Below are positions 18,448 through 27,602 of a stretch of 64,000 nt of DNA, one piece after another (position 1 is the stretch's first letter; the number at the start of each line of letters is the position of its first letter). The notes beneath the pieces are model-generated. The model worked only from the letters and a program-made list of their open reading frames with translations. It ran no database searches and had not been told where the DNA came from. Source of the DNA: Treponema sp. OMZ 838 (GTDB taxonomy: Bacteria; Spirochaetota; Spirochaetia; Treponematales; Treponemataceae); contig NZ_CP009227.1 in assembly GCF_000775995.1 (NCBI RefSeq), forward strand, positions 2,214,296 to 2,278,295, in the 5' to 3' direction. Made by a program: the position numbers and the translations under genes.

Positions 18448-20508
18448 TTATTTTTTCCCCGTCAAAGCTTTGAATAGCTGTTCTCTACGGATCGGTAAGG
18501 TATTTATCCGTGCAGGAACACGCAGCAGTATTTGGTTCAACGCTGCAAGATATGCAGCGGGCAGTATATTCAGTGCAGATGAATCAAAAGCGCTCATCGA
18601 ACGTCCCCGTTCGGGAATATCCACGGAAAGGGGCGGCATTTCATTCGGCAGTATCATCCGGTATTCCGAATAGGGGAGGGGAGTATCATCGATTTCGGCT
18701 GAAGGGAGCGCTTCCTGAGCAGTACGTGATAATGCCGCGGCAATATTTTTACGCAGATAGTTGAGAATCTGCTTTTTTTCGTAGATTTTTCCAGGATGAC
18801 AAGCGAACCACACTTTCCGGATTTGTATTTTATAGCAAACCGTATCCATTTCAAGTTCGATAATACAGGCCGCGGGCGTTTTGGCAATAAACGGAACACT
18901 GTTTTTACCGGTTTCATTTTCTGCCGAGGAAACGTCCGGCTGCGGAGTATCGGGCTGCGGGGTGTGAGTGCTTCTCGAAATACTGATCGGGAGCGGATTG
19001 CGGAATCGCTGCTCCTGCAAATCGCTCAGGCATTGCTCAATAAGAGGTAGGACAATACCCGCAGTATTGCCGGCAGTCGCAGGCCCGGACTCATTCATAT
19101 CGGCAGTCGTAAGGCCGGCAAAGGTAATATCGGATTCGGCGATTTCCAGTTTTTTCGCAGCAAGCTTCCTGATGACTTTCTTTAAATCATCCTCCGCCGG
19201 TTCCGCCTTAATTGAAAGCCGGTTGTGGACATCCAACGTCAGCTCTGCCGTATACGTGAAGTTTGCGGCACATCCACTATATTGAAAGCCCGCTGCCAAG
19301 CCGATACCGCGCCACCGTCCGTCCCGTTTATCCGTTTTGCCTCGGTTAAAAACATTATACGCGGCATATTTACAGATAAAATCACTTTTGCCGGTTAAGA
19401 GTTCGAAGAGGTTTGAAAAAACGGCGCTGTAATCGTCCGGCATATTTTTTATGCGCCATTCCGCCGGAGAGAGATTGTAATCCTGAATAATCTTGTTGAT
19501 GTGGTTTTCCAGCGCGTTTGATATATAGTAGTCGCCCCAGCCTTCAAGGATATCGATAAGGCCATCCGCTGTTTTTGAAGCCCGCACTTCGATCCGGTAG
19601 TTGGGTACGGTGTACGGCCCTAATGCAGCGGCGGTCATTTGCTTGAGTATATTGCCGATGAGCGGGCAGCAGGTACCGGCATTGACAATAATCGATATCT
19701 GCATTGCGTCAATCGAATAAGTGTCTGATAGCGCCGATTTATGTTCGATAATCATCTCCGGCGTTTTAGGCGCTGCCGTCCGGCTTTCTTCCGCGGATAG
19801 ATTGAGCGAAACGGTATTCCGCTGTAGAACCGCCGCAACAGCGCACTGACAGGCAAGGAGAGACGGGAACCATAAAAGTTCATTGAATGTTTCGCCGGTT
19901 TGGGTTGGATGCACGACAACCGCTTCTTCCGTAAGACCGGTCGCTTTTGCTACCGCGGTACGGACATGAAACGGCCACTGGGTAGGCACATAGACGTCGA
20001 GCCCGTCCTCACGGAACACCGTAACGGCGGAAAACGGCTCCGAACGGGCGGCATATTGCGAAGCGATTTTAAGCGATGAGAATACGGTCGAAGGGGCTGT
20101 TTCAAAGATTGAATCGATATTTCCGGCAGTTCGATCTTCCCGTGCAATAATAGGATAATCAAACAGCGTATGCGTTCGTCCTGCCTCAAAACTGTCTTCG
20201 GGTATCGGCTCCAGTTCTATTGTGATATCTTTCCGCAGCGCTTCAAGTGTTGCCTCATTATCGCCGGTAAGGATTCCGACTGCTTGTTCTTTATATTCTA
20301 TCTCGTCCGCTGTAAAAAGCGGGATCGAGTGTTCAAATACTTCGACGGTTTTTTGTCCGGGAATCTGCGCTGCTCCGTAAAAGGCATACCCTTCCGGTAA
20401 GGGCGGCAGATGCACGGCGGAAATGATCCCCGACGATACGGGGGCGCGGACAATCACCGCATAGCGCTGCCCCTCAAAGCTCATATCCGAAACAAATTGT
20501 TCTATCAT
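18448..20508 (-). CDS. Divergent molybdopterin-binding-like large subunit
   Basis: A 686-residue protein, shorter than the usual 750-800 of XdhA/CoxL large subunits. Assignment rests on operon position beside the iron-sulfur and FAD subunits and on patches resembling the family: VAVLQRNTVSLNLSAEESR-like strands, GIGLAAGFQYSGCAANFTYTAELTL, and a C-terminal repeat of acceptor-domain shape. The C-terminal Gly-Val-Gly-Glu motif carrying the catalytic glutamate of active hydroxylases is not visible; the equivalent stretch reads MSAFDSSALNILPAAYLAALN. A Pro/Thr-rich insert near residue 520 contains two near-identical TPQPD units. It may be a degenerate or repurposed enzyme. It has an AGGAAG ribosome binding site and lies 36 bases after the DegT aminotransferase gene. 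Confidence 0.6.
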   Translation of the reverse strand: MIEQFVSDMSFEGQRYAVIVRAPVSSGIISAVHLPPLPEGYAFYGAAQIPGQKTVEVFEHSIPLFTADEIEYKEQAVGILTGDNEATLEALRKDITIELEPIPEDSFEAGRTHTLFDYPIIAREDRTAGNIDSIFETAPSTVFSSLKIASQYAARSEPFSAVTVFREDGLDVYVPTQWPFHVRTAVAKATGLTEEAVVVHPTQTGETFNELLWFPSLLACQCAVAAVLQRNTVSLNLSAEESRTAAPKTPEMIIEHKSALSDTYSIDAMQISIIVNAGTCCPLIGNILKQMTAAALGPYTVPNYRIEVRASKTADGLIDILEGWGDYYISNALENHINKIIQDYNLSPAEWRIKNMPDDYSAVFSNLFELLTGKSDFICKYAAYNVFNRGKTDKRDGRWRGIGLAAGFQYSGCAANFTYTAELTLDVHNRLSIKAEPAEDDLKKVIRKLAAKKLEIAESDITFAGLTTADMNESGPATAGNTAGIVLPLIEQCLSDLQEQRFRNPLPISISRSTHTPQPDTPQPDVSSAENETGKNSVPFIAKTPAACIIELEMDTVCYKIQIRKVWFACHPGKIYEKKQILNYLRKNIAAALSRTAQEALPSAEIDDTPLPYSEYRMILPNEMPPLSVDIPERGRSMSAFDSSALNILPAAYLAALNQILLRVPARINTLPIRREQLFKALTGKK

Positions 20509-20544
20509 ATCAAACTTCCTGTCAAAATCCCTACTGTATCTTTC

Positions 20545-21726
20545 CTATCTGCGGAACTTTTTTGCAGTATCGATTACCGTATCGATGACATACTGCACAT
20601 CCTCATCGGTCATATCCGGCCAGAACGGAAGGCTGATGCTCTGCGAATAGTGCGCTGCGGCATTGGGGAAGTCCTGTGCGCGCAGGTTATACCGCTCTTT
20701 CAGGAAGGTCAGTTCAAAGTGGGGGATAAAGTGGACTGAAATACCGAGTCCCCGTTCTTGCAGCGCGCGGGCAAAGTCATCCCTGCCGACGGAAAGCGTT
20801 TCCGGTGCGATGCGGAGGAGGTAGAGGTGCCACGCATTGCCTGCTCCGTCCGGCGGAACTTGAAAAAAGTCGAGCGGTTCAAAGGCGCGGGTAAAGCGTT
20901 CGGCGATGAGCTTCCGTTTCCGGTAAAACTCTTCCGCCTTTTGTAACTGTACTCTGCCGATTGCCGATAAAATATCCGGCAGGTTGCATTTATAGCCTTC
21001 CGCAACAACATCGTATTGCCAACTGGCGTGCTTGTCGGTGTAGCGATCCCATATTGTGCGGTTGATACCGTGGGAGCGCATCAGCTTAATGCGTTCCGCC
21101 GCTTCGGGATTGCGGACGCAGATCATACCGCCTTCTCCGGTTGTGATGGTTTTGGTGGCATAAAAAGAGAACACGCCCGCGTCGCCGAAGGTACCGCCGT
21201 AGCCGTCCGCTGTTTTTGCAGGAAAGGCATGGGCTGCGTCCTCGATAACCGCAACGTTGTATTTCTTTGCGAGGCTGTTAATCGCTTTCATATTGCAGAG
21301 GTTTCCTGCGATATGGATAGGCACAATCGCTTTAATGCTTTTATCCTGCTTGAGTTTATCTTCGATTTTTTCCGGATCGATACTGTATGAGTCCGCTTCG
21401 ATATCCGCATAGACCGCTTCTCCGCCGAGGTGCAAGGCACTGGTTGCAGTCGAGACAAAAGTGTACGGGCTGGTGAGTATTTTGGTTCCCTTGCCGATTC
21501 CGAAGGCTTCCATTGCGAGCATCAATCCGTTTGACGCGGAATTGACTGCAAGCGCATACGGGCTGTGTACCATATCGGCAAACTCTTTTTCGAAGGCGAG
21601 CGTTTCCTTGCCGGTTGTTAGCCAGCCCGAATGCAGCACGCGGATTGCCGCTTCTTCTTCTCTGCGGTCGAACGACGGTCTAAAAAAAGGTATCTCCCTA
21701 GCGGGATTTTGTTCGGTTGTATTCAT
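20545..21726 (-). CDS. DegT/DnrJ/EryC1/StrS family sugar aminotransferase
   Basis: A 393-residue PLP-dependent aminotransferase of the nucleotide-sugar type (ArnB/PglE-like), which converts a 4-keto sugar nucleotide to an amino sugar. PLP contacts are visible: Asp163 in IEDAAHAFPA and the Schiff-base Lys192 in FSFYATKTITTGEGG. The glycine/serine loop VNSASNGL (residues 61-68) binds the phosphate. Length is typical. I start at 21726 because AGGAA lies 8 bases upstream and this avoids a 107-base overlap with the NagZ-like gene; an ATG at 21732 is also possible. The neighbouring cell-wall sugar enzymes suggest surface glycan or peptidoglycan-derived sugar metabolism; the actual substrate is unknown. 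Confidence 0.88.
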   Translation of the reverse strand: MNTTEQNPAREIPFFRPSFDRREEEAAIRVLHSGWLTTGKETLAFEKEFADMVHSPYALAVNSASNGLMLAMEAFGIGKGTKILTSPYTFVSTATSALHLGGEAVYADIEADSYSIDPEKIEDKLKQDKSIKAIVPIHIAGNLCNMKAINSLAKKYNVAVIEDAAHAFPAKTADGYGGTFGDAGVFSFYATKTITTGEGGMICVRNPEAAERIKLMRSHGINRTIWDRYTDKHASWQYDVVAEGYKCNLPDILSAIGRVQLQKAEEFYRKRKLIAERFTRAFEPLDFFQVPPDGAGNAWHLYLLRIAPETLSVGRDDFARALQERGLGISVHFIPHFELTFLKERYNLRAQDFPNAAAHYSQSISLPFWPDMTDEDVQYVIDTVIDTAKKFRR

Positions 21727-21742
21727 GATCATATTTCCTATT

Positions 21743-23308
21743 TTATTCAAGTACAATCTTCGGGATAGTAACGCTGAAATGCCCTTCCGGTTTGGCATTC
21801 GTTTTGAGCATCTCGGTGATACGGGATAGTGCTGCATTGCTGTATTCATAGGCAGCGAGGCCGCAGACGGTATCAGGCAGGCAGCCGAGGTCGTAGGGAT
21901 TGCGCAGGGCGACAGCGATCATCGGTTTATGCAGGCGTGTAAGGGCTTGGATCAATTTGAGCTGTCCCTGTTTTACGTGTCCGTTATAGCTCGCTGCGAC
22001 GATACCGGTAGCCGATTCCGCCTGCGCAACGATTCGCGCGATTTCCGCTTCGTCAGGGTCGATCGACGTATCGATGCCGGTGCCGCCGAATGCGGTTTGC
22101 ATGGAGCGTGCAAAGCTGATTGAATTATCGACGTCGTTCGACACATTGGTAACAATGAACGGCTGCGGGCCGGCAAAAAACGGTTTGCTGCCGAGGTTGG
22201 GGAATCCGCTTTCGGACAGATGATAGCCCGTCAGCGTTTTGCGCCGGAGACTTGCAATGGTTTTTCGATATTCTTCCATCGTTTTTTCCGGCAGCGGCTG
22301 TGCGGGTTTGAATTGCTTTTTTAAGCCGATAATCTTTCCGGCTGCCTGTTCGATGGTTGCTGCAGAAATCTGTTTGTCCGCACAGGCGCGCGTTACCGTT
22401 TCGATGGCGGCGCAGGCGGTCGGTATGGTGTGGGAGATAAAAATCAGTTCGATACCCGCATTGATTGCCGCCGCAGCGCTTTCCGCGGTGCCGAAGTACG
22501 TTTGCATTGCCTTCATCTCCATGCAGTCGCTGATAACCAATCCGTTGAATCCGAGTTTTTCTTTTAATAAGCCGGTTACGATCTTTTTAGAGATGGTCGC
22601 AGGGAATTGCTCATCGATGGCGGGAAAGAGAATATGCGAGATGGTAACCGCGGGAAGCAGTCCCGTTTTGATGACGTGTGCAAAGGGGGCAATTTCCATC
22701 TCTTCCAGTTCCGCTTTTGATTTACGGACGGTCGGTAACGTGAGGTGCGAATCGACTGATGTGTCGCCGTGCCCGGGAAAATGCTTTGCGGCACTGAGCA
22801 CTCCTCCTGCGGTGAGTCCCCGTACCATCTGAAGCCCGTAGCAGCCGACAAGGGTAGGATCATCTCCATAGCTGCGTACCCCGATAACCGGATTATGCGG
22901 ATTGGAATTGACGTCCAGCACCGGTGCTAAGTCAAAGTTTACGCCGTGGGCATGGAGGATTTCTCCCGTGATTTTACCGGCGGTGTAGGCATTTATTTCA
23001 TCGCCGGTTGCCGCCAGTGCCATTGCGCCCGGTACGTTATAGTAGTCTTCGGCAAGCCGTGAAACAGCGCCTCCTTCTTGGTCAATCGTGATGAAGGCAG
23101 GGTGTCCGGTTTCAGCGGTAATCAAGGTCTGTATATCTGCACAGAGCGTCTTGAGCTGCACAAGGCTTGTAATGTTATGCTTAAAGAGGATAACATTGCC
23201 AACCTTGTATTTTTTTACCAATGCGATAAAGTCTTCCGGCATTTGCGTCCCCGGAAAACCGCAGGCAAACATCTGTCCGATATGTTCGGTTAACGTAGTG
23301 CTGTTCAT
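21743..23308 (-). CDS. nagZ: Glycoside hydrolase family 3 beta-N-acetylhexosaminidase (NagZ-like)
   Basis: A 521-residue GH3 enzyme that removes N-acetylglucosamine from the non-reducing end of peptidoglycan fragments. The hallmark KHFPGHGDTSVDSH is at residues 175-188, containing the His of the Asp-His acid/base dyad. The nucleophile is Asp261 in VISDCMEMKAM. ITIDQEGGAVSRL (residues 73-85) is also characteristic. Unlike the 340-residue single-domain NagZ of E. coli, it carries about 180 extra C-terminal residues resembling the second GH3 domain, as in Bacillus NagZ. No signal peptide is seen, so it is probably cytoplasmic. AGGAGG precedes the start. It follows namZ by 12 bases, the same pairing as in the Bacillus muropeptide operon. 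Confidence 0.92.
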   Translation of the reverse strand: MNSTTLTEHIGQMFACGFPGTQMPEDFIALVKKYKVGNVILFKHNITSLVQLKTLCADIQTLITAETGHPAFITIDQEGGAVSRLAEDYYNVPGAMALAATGDEINAYTAGKITGEILHAHGVNFDLAPVLDVNSNPHNPVIGVRSYGDDPTLVGCYGLQMVRGLTAGGVLSAAKHFPGHGDTSVDSHLTLPTVRKSKAELEEMEIAPFAHVIKTGLLPAVTISHILFPAIDEQFPATISKKIVTGLLKEKLGFNGLVISDCMEMKAMQTYFGTAESAAAAINAGIELIFISHTIPTACAAIETVTRACADKQISAATIEQAAGKIIGLKKQFKPAQPLPEKTMEEYRKTIASLRRKTLTGYHLSESGFPNLGSKPFFAGPQPFIVTNVSNDVDNSISFARSMQTAFGGTGIDTSIDPDEAEIARIVAQAESATGIVAASYNGHVKQGQLKLIQALTRLHKPMIAVALRNPYDLGCLPDTVCGLAAYEYSNAALSRITEMLKTNAKPEGHFSVTIPKIVLE

Positions 23309-23320
23309 AGTTGCTCCCTC

Positions 23321-24478
23321 CTACGAGTAAATAAAAAACGGCCTGATACGCCGGTAAAAAGTTTTCGCTTCTTTTTCAAATATGCTGCACACTTCAGCTG
23401 CGGAAGAGGCTGTCCGCAATAGGCTGTCTCCGCCGAGCCGGTCTATCGAAGCCGAAAGATTTCCGTCTGCGGCTGTTGCTTCCGGAGTGGGCAAAAACCG
23501 GAAATCATCGGGGTAGGCAATCTTAACGGCAAACAAGAGCGTTACGCCCGTTTTAACCGGCTCGAAGGCTTTGTAGTCGGTGATAAAAAGTTGTACGCCG
23601 CGGCACGGCACGCCTACGTATTTGGAGGCGGAAGGGGTAAAACGGGCGGGTAAAAAATGCACGCCGCGCAACTTTGCAGCATTCATCGTATCGGCAAGTT
23701 TTTCCGCATCGATGTACGGAGCGCCGATAAGGGTAAACGGATTTGCCGTGCCTCTGCCTTCCGATACATCTGATCCTTCAAACAACGCGGTACCCGGATA
23801 GGCGAGCGTATTGTCAAAGTGCGGCAGATTGGGGGAGGGTGGTATCCACACGCGGCCGGTTTCGGTAAAAAGCATATCGCGGCGCCAGTGTTCCATCGGT
23901 ATAATATGCAGCGGGCAGCGCAGCTGTTCCTCCGTGTGTACCATTCGTGCAAGTTCGGCGGCGGTTAAACCGTAGCGGATGCACAGCGAGTACATACCGA
24001 CAAAACTTTCAAAGTCTTTTTTTACGATGTTACCTTCCGTTTTAACGCCGCCGAGCGGATTAGGCCGGTCAAGTACGATAAAATCCTTACCATGCGCCGA
24101 TACTGCCCGCATTGCGAGTATCAATGTAGAAATATAGGTATAAAATCGGACGCCGGCATCCTGAATGTCGTAGACTAAGGTGTCGATATCGGCCAGCATA
24201 TCGGGCTTAAAATCCTGCCCGTCTTGCCGGTAGAGGCTGTAGAGCGGAATACCGGAAACCGATTTGTTTTCGCCTTCCCATACCGTGCCGGCGTCTTCAC
24301 AGCCGTAAAGCCCATGCTCCGGCGCGAAGAGGGCGCGTACCGTATACTGTTCGGCAAGTATTTTCCACGAAGGGATAAAATCTTTAGAAAGCCCGGACAG
24401 CGAAGTAATAACACCGAGCTTTTTTCCTTTAAAAAGAGAATCGAAATCACATATCCGGTCTATTCCGTTCAATACCAT
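23321..24478 (-). CDS. namZ: Exo-beta-N-acetylmuramidase NamZ (DUF1343, GH171)
   Basis: A 385-residue member of the former DUF1343 family, now known from Bacillus NamZ as an exo-lytic beta-N-acetylmuramidase that releases MurNAc from peptidoglycan strands after NagZ removes GlcNAc. Family blocks are evident: GVITSLSG, LFAPEHGLYG, DIQDAGVRFYTYI, VLDRPNPLGG, WIPPSPNLPHFD and LFEGSDVSEGRGT. No signal peptide is seen, so it likely acts on imported fragments. It stops 12 bases before nagZ. The upstream ribosome binding site is weak (none within 12 bases), and the start is chosen by alignment with the family N-terminus. The pair suggests alternating exo-cleavage of GlcNAc-MurNAc chains. Confidence 0.92.
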   Translation of the reverse strand: MVLNGIDRICDFDSLFKGKKLGVITSLSGLSKDFIPSWKILAEQYTVRALFAPEHGLYGCEDAGTVWEGENKSVSGIPLYSLYRQDGQDFKPDMLADIDTLVYDIQDAGVRFYTYISTLILAMRAVSAHGKDFIVLDRPNPLGGVKTEGNIVKKDFESFVGMYSLCIRYGLTAAELARMVHTEEQLRCPLHIIPMEHWRRDMLFTETGRVWIPPSPNLPHFDNTLAYPGTALFEGSDVSEGRGTANPFTLIGAPYIDAEKLADTMNAAKLRGVHFLPARFTPSASKYVGVPCRGVQLFITDYKAFEPVKTGVTLLFAVKIAYPDDFRFLPTPEATAADGNLSASIDRLGGDSLLRTASSAAEVCSIFEKEAKTFYRRIRPFFIYS

Positions 24479-24514
24479 AATACAATATTAACACAGTGCA
24501 AAAATCGGCGGAGC

Positions 24515-24928
24515 CTACTGCTTTGTCTTAATACGGAGTTTTTCCGCAGCGCGTGTATGGTCGATTTTTGCAAGTTTATAATAATCGGGCGGCAAATGCA
24601 TCGCCATCGGCCCTTCATATTGAGCCATAATCTTTTCGAGTATGGTATACGCATCCTTCCATTGATGCCGTTTGATATGCAAGTGTGCAATTTCATATTG
24701 AGCGGCGATGCACGCACTCTCATCATCGGCAAAACGTTTCAGGATAGTCTCATAATAGACACGTGCAGCGCGGTAGTTACCTGAATCGAAGGCTTCTTGC
24801 GCTTTTTGCGTTAAATCCGCTGCTGTTGCTTCTTCCGGTATTTCGGATTCTTTAGGGACAGTCATACACGAAAAAAGACTGAACGTCATAATCATACAAC
24901 ACAAATGTGTAATGTTTTTTATCTTCAT
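24515..24928 (-). CDS. Small TPR-like lipoprotein
   Basis: A 137-residue protein with a lipoprotein signal ending LFSC at Cys21. The mature part contains one clear helix-turn-helix tetratricopeptide-like unit (QEAFDSGNYRAARVYYETIL) and a second weaker one around HLHIKRHQWKDAYTILEKIM. It lies between OmpA-like and NamZ genes on the same strand, 25 bases after the OmpA-like stop. By architecture it resembles periplasmic outer-membrane assembly or envelope scaffold lipoproteins such as BamD, but it is much shorter and I do not assign that role. Confidence 0.8.
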   Translation of the reverse strand: MKIKNITHLCCMIMTFSLFSCMTVPKESEIPEEATAADLTQKAQEAFDSGNYRAARVYYETILKRFADDESACIAAQYEIAHLHIKRHQWKDAYTILEKIMAQYEGPMAMHLPPDYYKLAKIDHTRAAEKLRIKTKQ

Positions 24929-24953
24929 ACATAAACTCCTCTAAAAACTTGTA

Positions 24954-26267
24954 CTAGTCGCGCAGGATGGTAATTTCTACGCGGCGGTTTTTTGCCCTGT
25001 TTTCGGCGGTGTCGTTCGGTGCAATGGGACGCGTTGCTCCGTATCCGGCAGTTTGCATTCTACTTACTTCAATACCTCGTTTTGCAAGCTCTTCAGCAAT
25101 TTTATCAGCCCGTTGTAGCGATAGGATGCGTTGCCCTTCGGGGCGATTAAGGTCAGCAGTATGCCCTTCGATTAAGAAGTGAGTATTCGGGCCGACTTTT
25201 TTCAACGCTTCTGCAATTACGTCAAGACGGCCTGTTTCGTCCGGAAGAATTTCTGCCGAATCCGCTACGAATAGTATCTCATCGTGCATAGTAATTTTGA
25301 TAACATTTTCGGGCGCTTTAAGGGTGATGTTTTCGGGTTCGCGGTCTAAGAAGAATTTTTCTATATCGCGGTATATAAAGTAGAACTGTTCATCCACGAG
25401 CGGATATGTCGGAGAAACCTGCAAGGTGTTTTTATCACACACAATAACAATCTTTCCTTGACGGAGCAGTTCGATATTTTCCTTTTTTGCAAGGATACGT
25501 TCCGCATCTTCATTACTGATGATCGGGTCGGTTCGGTTGTCGCCGAATACGCCGCGCGCAATAATTCTCAATGGCTCGGTACCGATTCTGTCCCGATATT
25601 CGCTTTCATCAAGAGTTCCGGTATACAAAACAATGCTGTGTTTTTTTGCCTGAGCAGGGTCTACGATATTCTTCTCGTAAATCAAGTTCATGTTTTTATT
25701 CCAAATTTTCGGAAACAAACACGGATTAAGTTGTTCACTGGAATACTCGCCGTGTACCGGCAGCTGTCCGCGTGCATCGATTAAAATACCGGTGTATACC
25801 TTACTCGCCGTACCGAGAGGAAAAAAAGACGGGGTATACGGCGCATTATGTTTTACAAAAAGGTTTGCAAGTCCCTGTAAAGGATTTTGATGATAAACAA
25901 TAGCCGTCTGCAATTCTTGAGAGAGAATAGGCGCCGTGCTTTTACCGTTGTTAATGACGGTATTTATATCAGTGAAGGAAATTTTTTCTTCTGCCAGATA
26001 GTTGCCGATCCTATGGGAAGAATCCACCAATATGGAAAGATAGGCATTCTTTAAGAGAGAAGAGCGGTTCTGTTGGATAAGCCGTATTGCCGCATTTCTA
26101 TCGGTCGGCAGGTACAACCCGCTTTTATTTAAATCTATCGTGATTTTTGAATCTACTTGAGCTGTTTCCCAGTTTTGTACTGTTTGGGATTCCATCCCCG
26201 ACGGGTAGCTGTAGCAGAAGAGCGAAGCAAATAAAATGAAAACGGTAAGGGAAAGTGAATATTTCAT
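24954..26267 (-). CDS. OmpA-family peptidoglycan-binding envelope protein
   Basis: A 437-residue secreted protein with a signal peptide (residues 1-20, cleaving after CYS). The C-terminal 120 residues form an OmpA-like domain that binds diaminopimelate in peptidoglycan: HFLIEGHTADLN, followed by the NxxxSxxRA-like LSLQRADKIAEEL, GYGATRPIAPNDTAENRAKNRR with the conserved Asp and Arg, and RVEITI. The first 300 residues do not resemble a standard beta-barrel and contain an INGTVI-like domain of unknown function. GAGGA precedes the start. It lies 13 bases after the LysM transglycosylase gene, so it probably tethers an envelope complex to the wall together with that enzyme. Confidence 0.88.
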   Translation of the reverse strand: MKYSLSLTVFILFASLFCYSYPSGMESQTVQNWETAQVDSKITIDLNKSGLYLPTDRNAAIRLIQQNRSSLLKNAYLSILVDSSHRIGNYLAEEKISFTDINTVINNGKSTAPILSQELQTAIVYHQNPLQGLANLFVKHNAPYTPSFFPLGTASKVYTGILIDARGQLPVHGEYSSEQLNPCLFPKIWNKNMNLIYEKNIVDPAQAKKHSIVLYTGTLDESEYRDRIGTEPLRIIARGVFGDNRTDPIISNEDAERILAKKENIELLRQGKIVIVCDKNTLQVSPTYPLVDEQFYFIYRDIEKFFLDREPENITLKAPENVIKITMHDEILFVADSAEILPDETGRLDVIAEALKKVGPNTHFLIEGHTADLNRPEGQRILSLQRADKIAEELAKRGIEVSRMQTAGYGATRPIAPNDTAENRAKNRRVEITILRD

Positions 26268-26280
26268 AGATACGTCCTCG

Positions 26281-27600
26281 TTACAGTATCGGCACTTTTA
26301 GGGTATTCCCTAACTTGAGGACACTATTTACCGACATATTGTTCTTTTGAGCTAAAAGTTCGACTGAAACCGAATATTTCAGCGCGATCGACCACAGCGT
26401 GTCGCCCTGCCGGATGGTATGTGTACCGTCAAAGTTTCCTGCCTGCGCGGTACTTTTGCCCGAATAGGTTCCGACCGATTTTAATGCAGGGATTAAAATA
26501 GTCTTTCCGATTTTCAGTGTTTCCGGTTTAAGACCGGTGTTGTAGTTTAAGATACTTTGAACGCTGACCCCATAGTGTTTTGCAAGCGCATAGAGCGTGT
26601 CGCCTGATTTGATACGGTACTGATAGTATTTTATCAGCAGCTTATCCGATTGACTGAGTACGGCTTGGGCTGCTTCCGTATAAGCCGAAGGGAGGCGCAG
26701 CTGATATTTGACGCTCGGCGGTGTGATAAAGTACCGGAGCGAAGGATTGAGTTTTCTAATTGCTTCGGATTCAAGTCCGAGCTCCTCTGCCAGTAACCGC
26801 ACGTCGATTGCCCGTTTGATTTCGATGGTGGAAGTAGGCTGGTGGTCTTCGGTCTTTCCCCAATCGATGTTAAGTTCCTCGCTGCGGGAAAGTATCTCCG
26901 CAATAGCAAGGAATTTCGGCACATAGTACAGTGTTTCCTTTTTTAGATACCCGTGTTCTGCGAGATACCAGTAATCAGCTTTGCCGGCTTTTTTGACCGC
27001 TGCCCGTATTGTTCCCACTCCGCTGTTATAGGCGGCGAGCGCAAGGGGCCAGTCGTTGAATTGACTGTAGTTCCACTTGAGTTTTTTTACCGCGGCGACA
27101 CTCGTTTTCCACGGATCCCGCCGTTCATCAACCCAATCGTCGATGTGGATATTAAATCCGCCGACACTGTTCCTCATAAATTGCCAAATTCCGACGGCTC
27201 CCGATTTTGACGTTGCCGTTTCAAAAAAGCCCGATTCGATGACAGGCAGGAACAACAGTTCGGCAGGCATATTTTCGGATTCCAAGAGTTCGATGATGAA
27301 ATCGCGGTACGGAGCGGAACGCTTCATTATTTTTGAAAGGTAGTCATAGCCGTCGGTACACATATACTGCTTACGGAATTTTTCGACTAACGGATGATCA
27401 TGAGGGATAAGCGTATTATGTAGTAACGTATTGCTTTGGAAATTTTGCAAAAGCGATTTATTGAAGTACACACCTGTTTCTGTGACTGCCGGTTTGGGCT
27501 GAGCATTCGCATAGATAGGGCGGATACACAGCGTACCTGCTATGACACCGGCACAGAAGTACTTTATATGCGATTTTTTACCGGTAAAATGTATACGCAT
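26281..27600 (-). CDS. MltD-like lytic transglycosylase with two LysM domains
   Basis: A 439-residue secreted protein that cleaves glycan strands with 1,6-anhydro formation. The signal peptide is residues 1-33 (ending YANA). The SLT domain carries the catalytic Glu in PVIESGFFE, then AVGIWQFM and ALAAYNSGVGTIR. Two LysM peptidoglycan-binding modules sit at the C-terminus (YRIKSGDTLYALAKHYGVS and HTIRQGDTLWSIALKYSVS). This is the MltD layout. I start at 27600, directly after the upstream TGA, because the resulting N-terminus is a good signal peptide; the alternative at 27636 adds 12 charged residues and overlaps the upstream gene. Confidence 0.9.
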   Translation of the reverse strand: MRIHFTGKKSHIKYFCAGVIAGTLCIRPIYANAQPKPAVTETGVYFNKSLLQNFQSNTLLHNTLIPHDHPLVEKFRKQYMCTDGYDYLSKIMKRSAPYRDFIIELLESENMPAELLFLPVIESGFFETATSKSGAVGIWQFMRNSVGGFNIHIDDWVDERRDPWKTSVAAVKKLKWNYSQFNDWPLALAAYNSGVGTIRAAVKKAGKADYWYLAEHGYLKKETLYYVPKFLAIAEILSRSEELNIDWGKTEDHQPTSTIEIKRAIDVRLLAEELGLESEAIRKLNPSLRYFITPPSVKYQLRLPSAYTEAAQAVLSQSDKLLIKYYQYRIKSGDTLYALAKHYGVSVQSILNYNTGLKPETLKIGKTILIPALKSVGTYSGKSTAQAGNFDGTHTIRQGDTLWSIALKYSVSVELLAQKNNMSVNSVLKLGNTLKVPIL

Positions 27601-27602
27601 CC

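Noticed and set aside
22239-22832. Plus-strand 197-codon frame
   Set aside because: It is antisense to the NagZ-like gene and lacks any recognisable domain.
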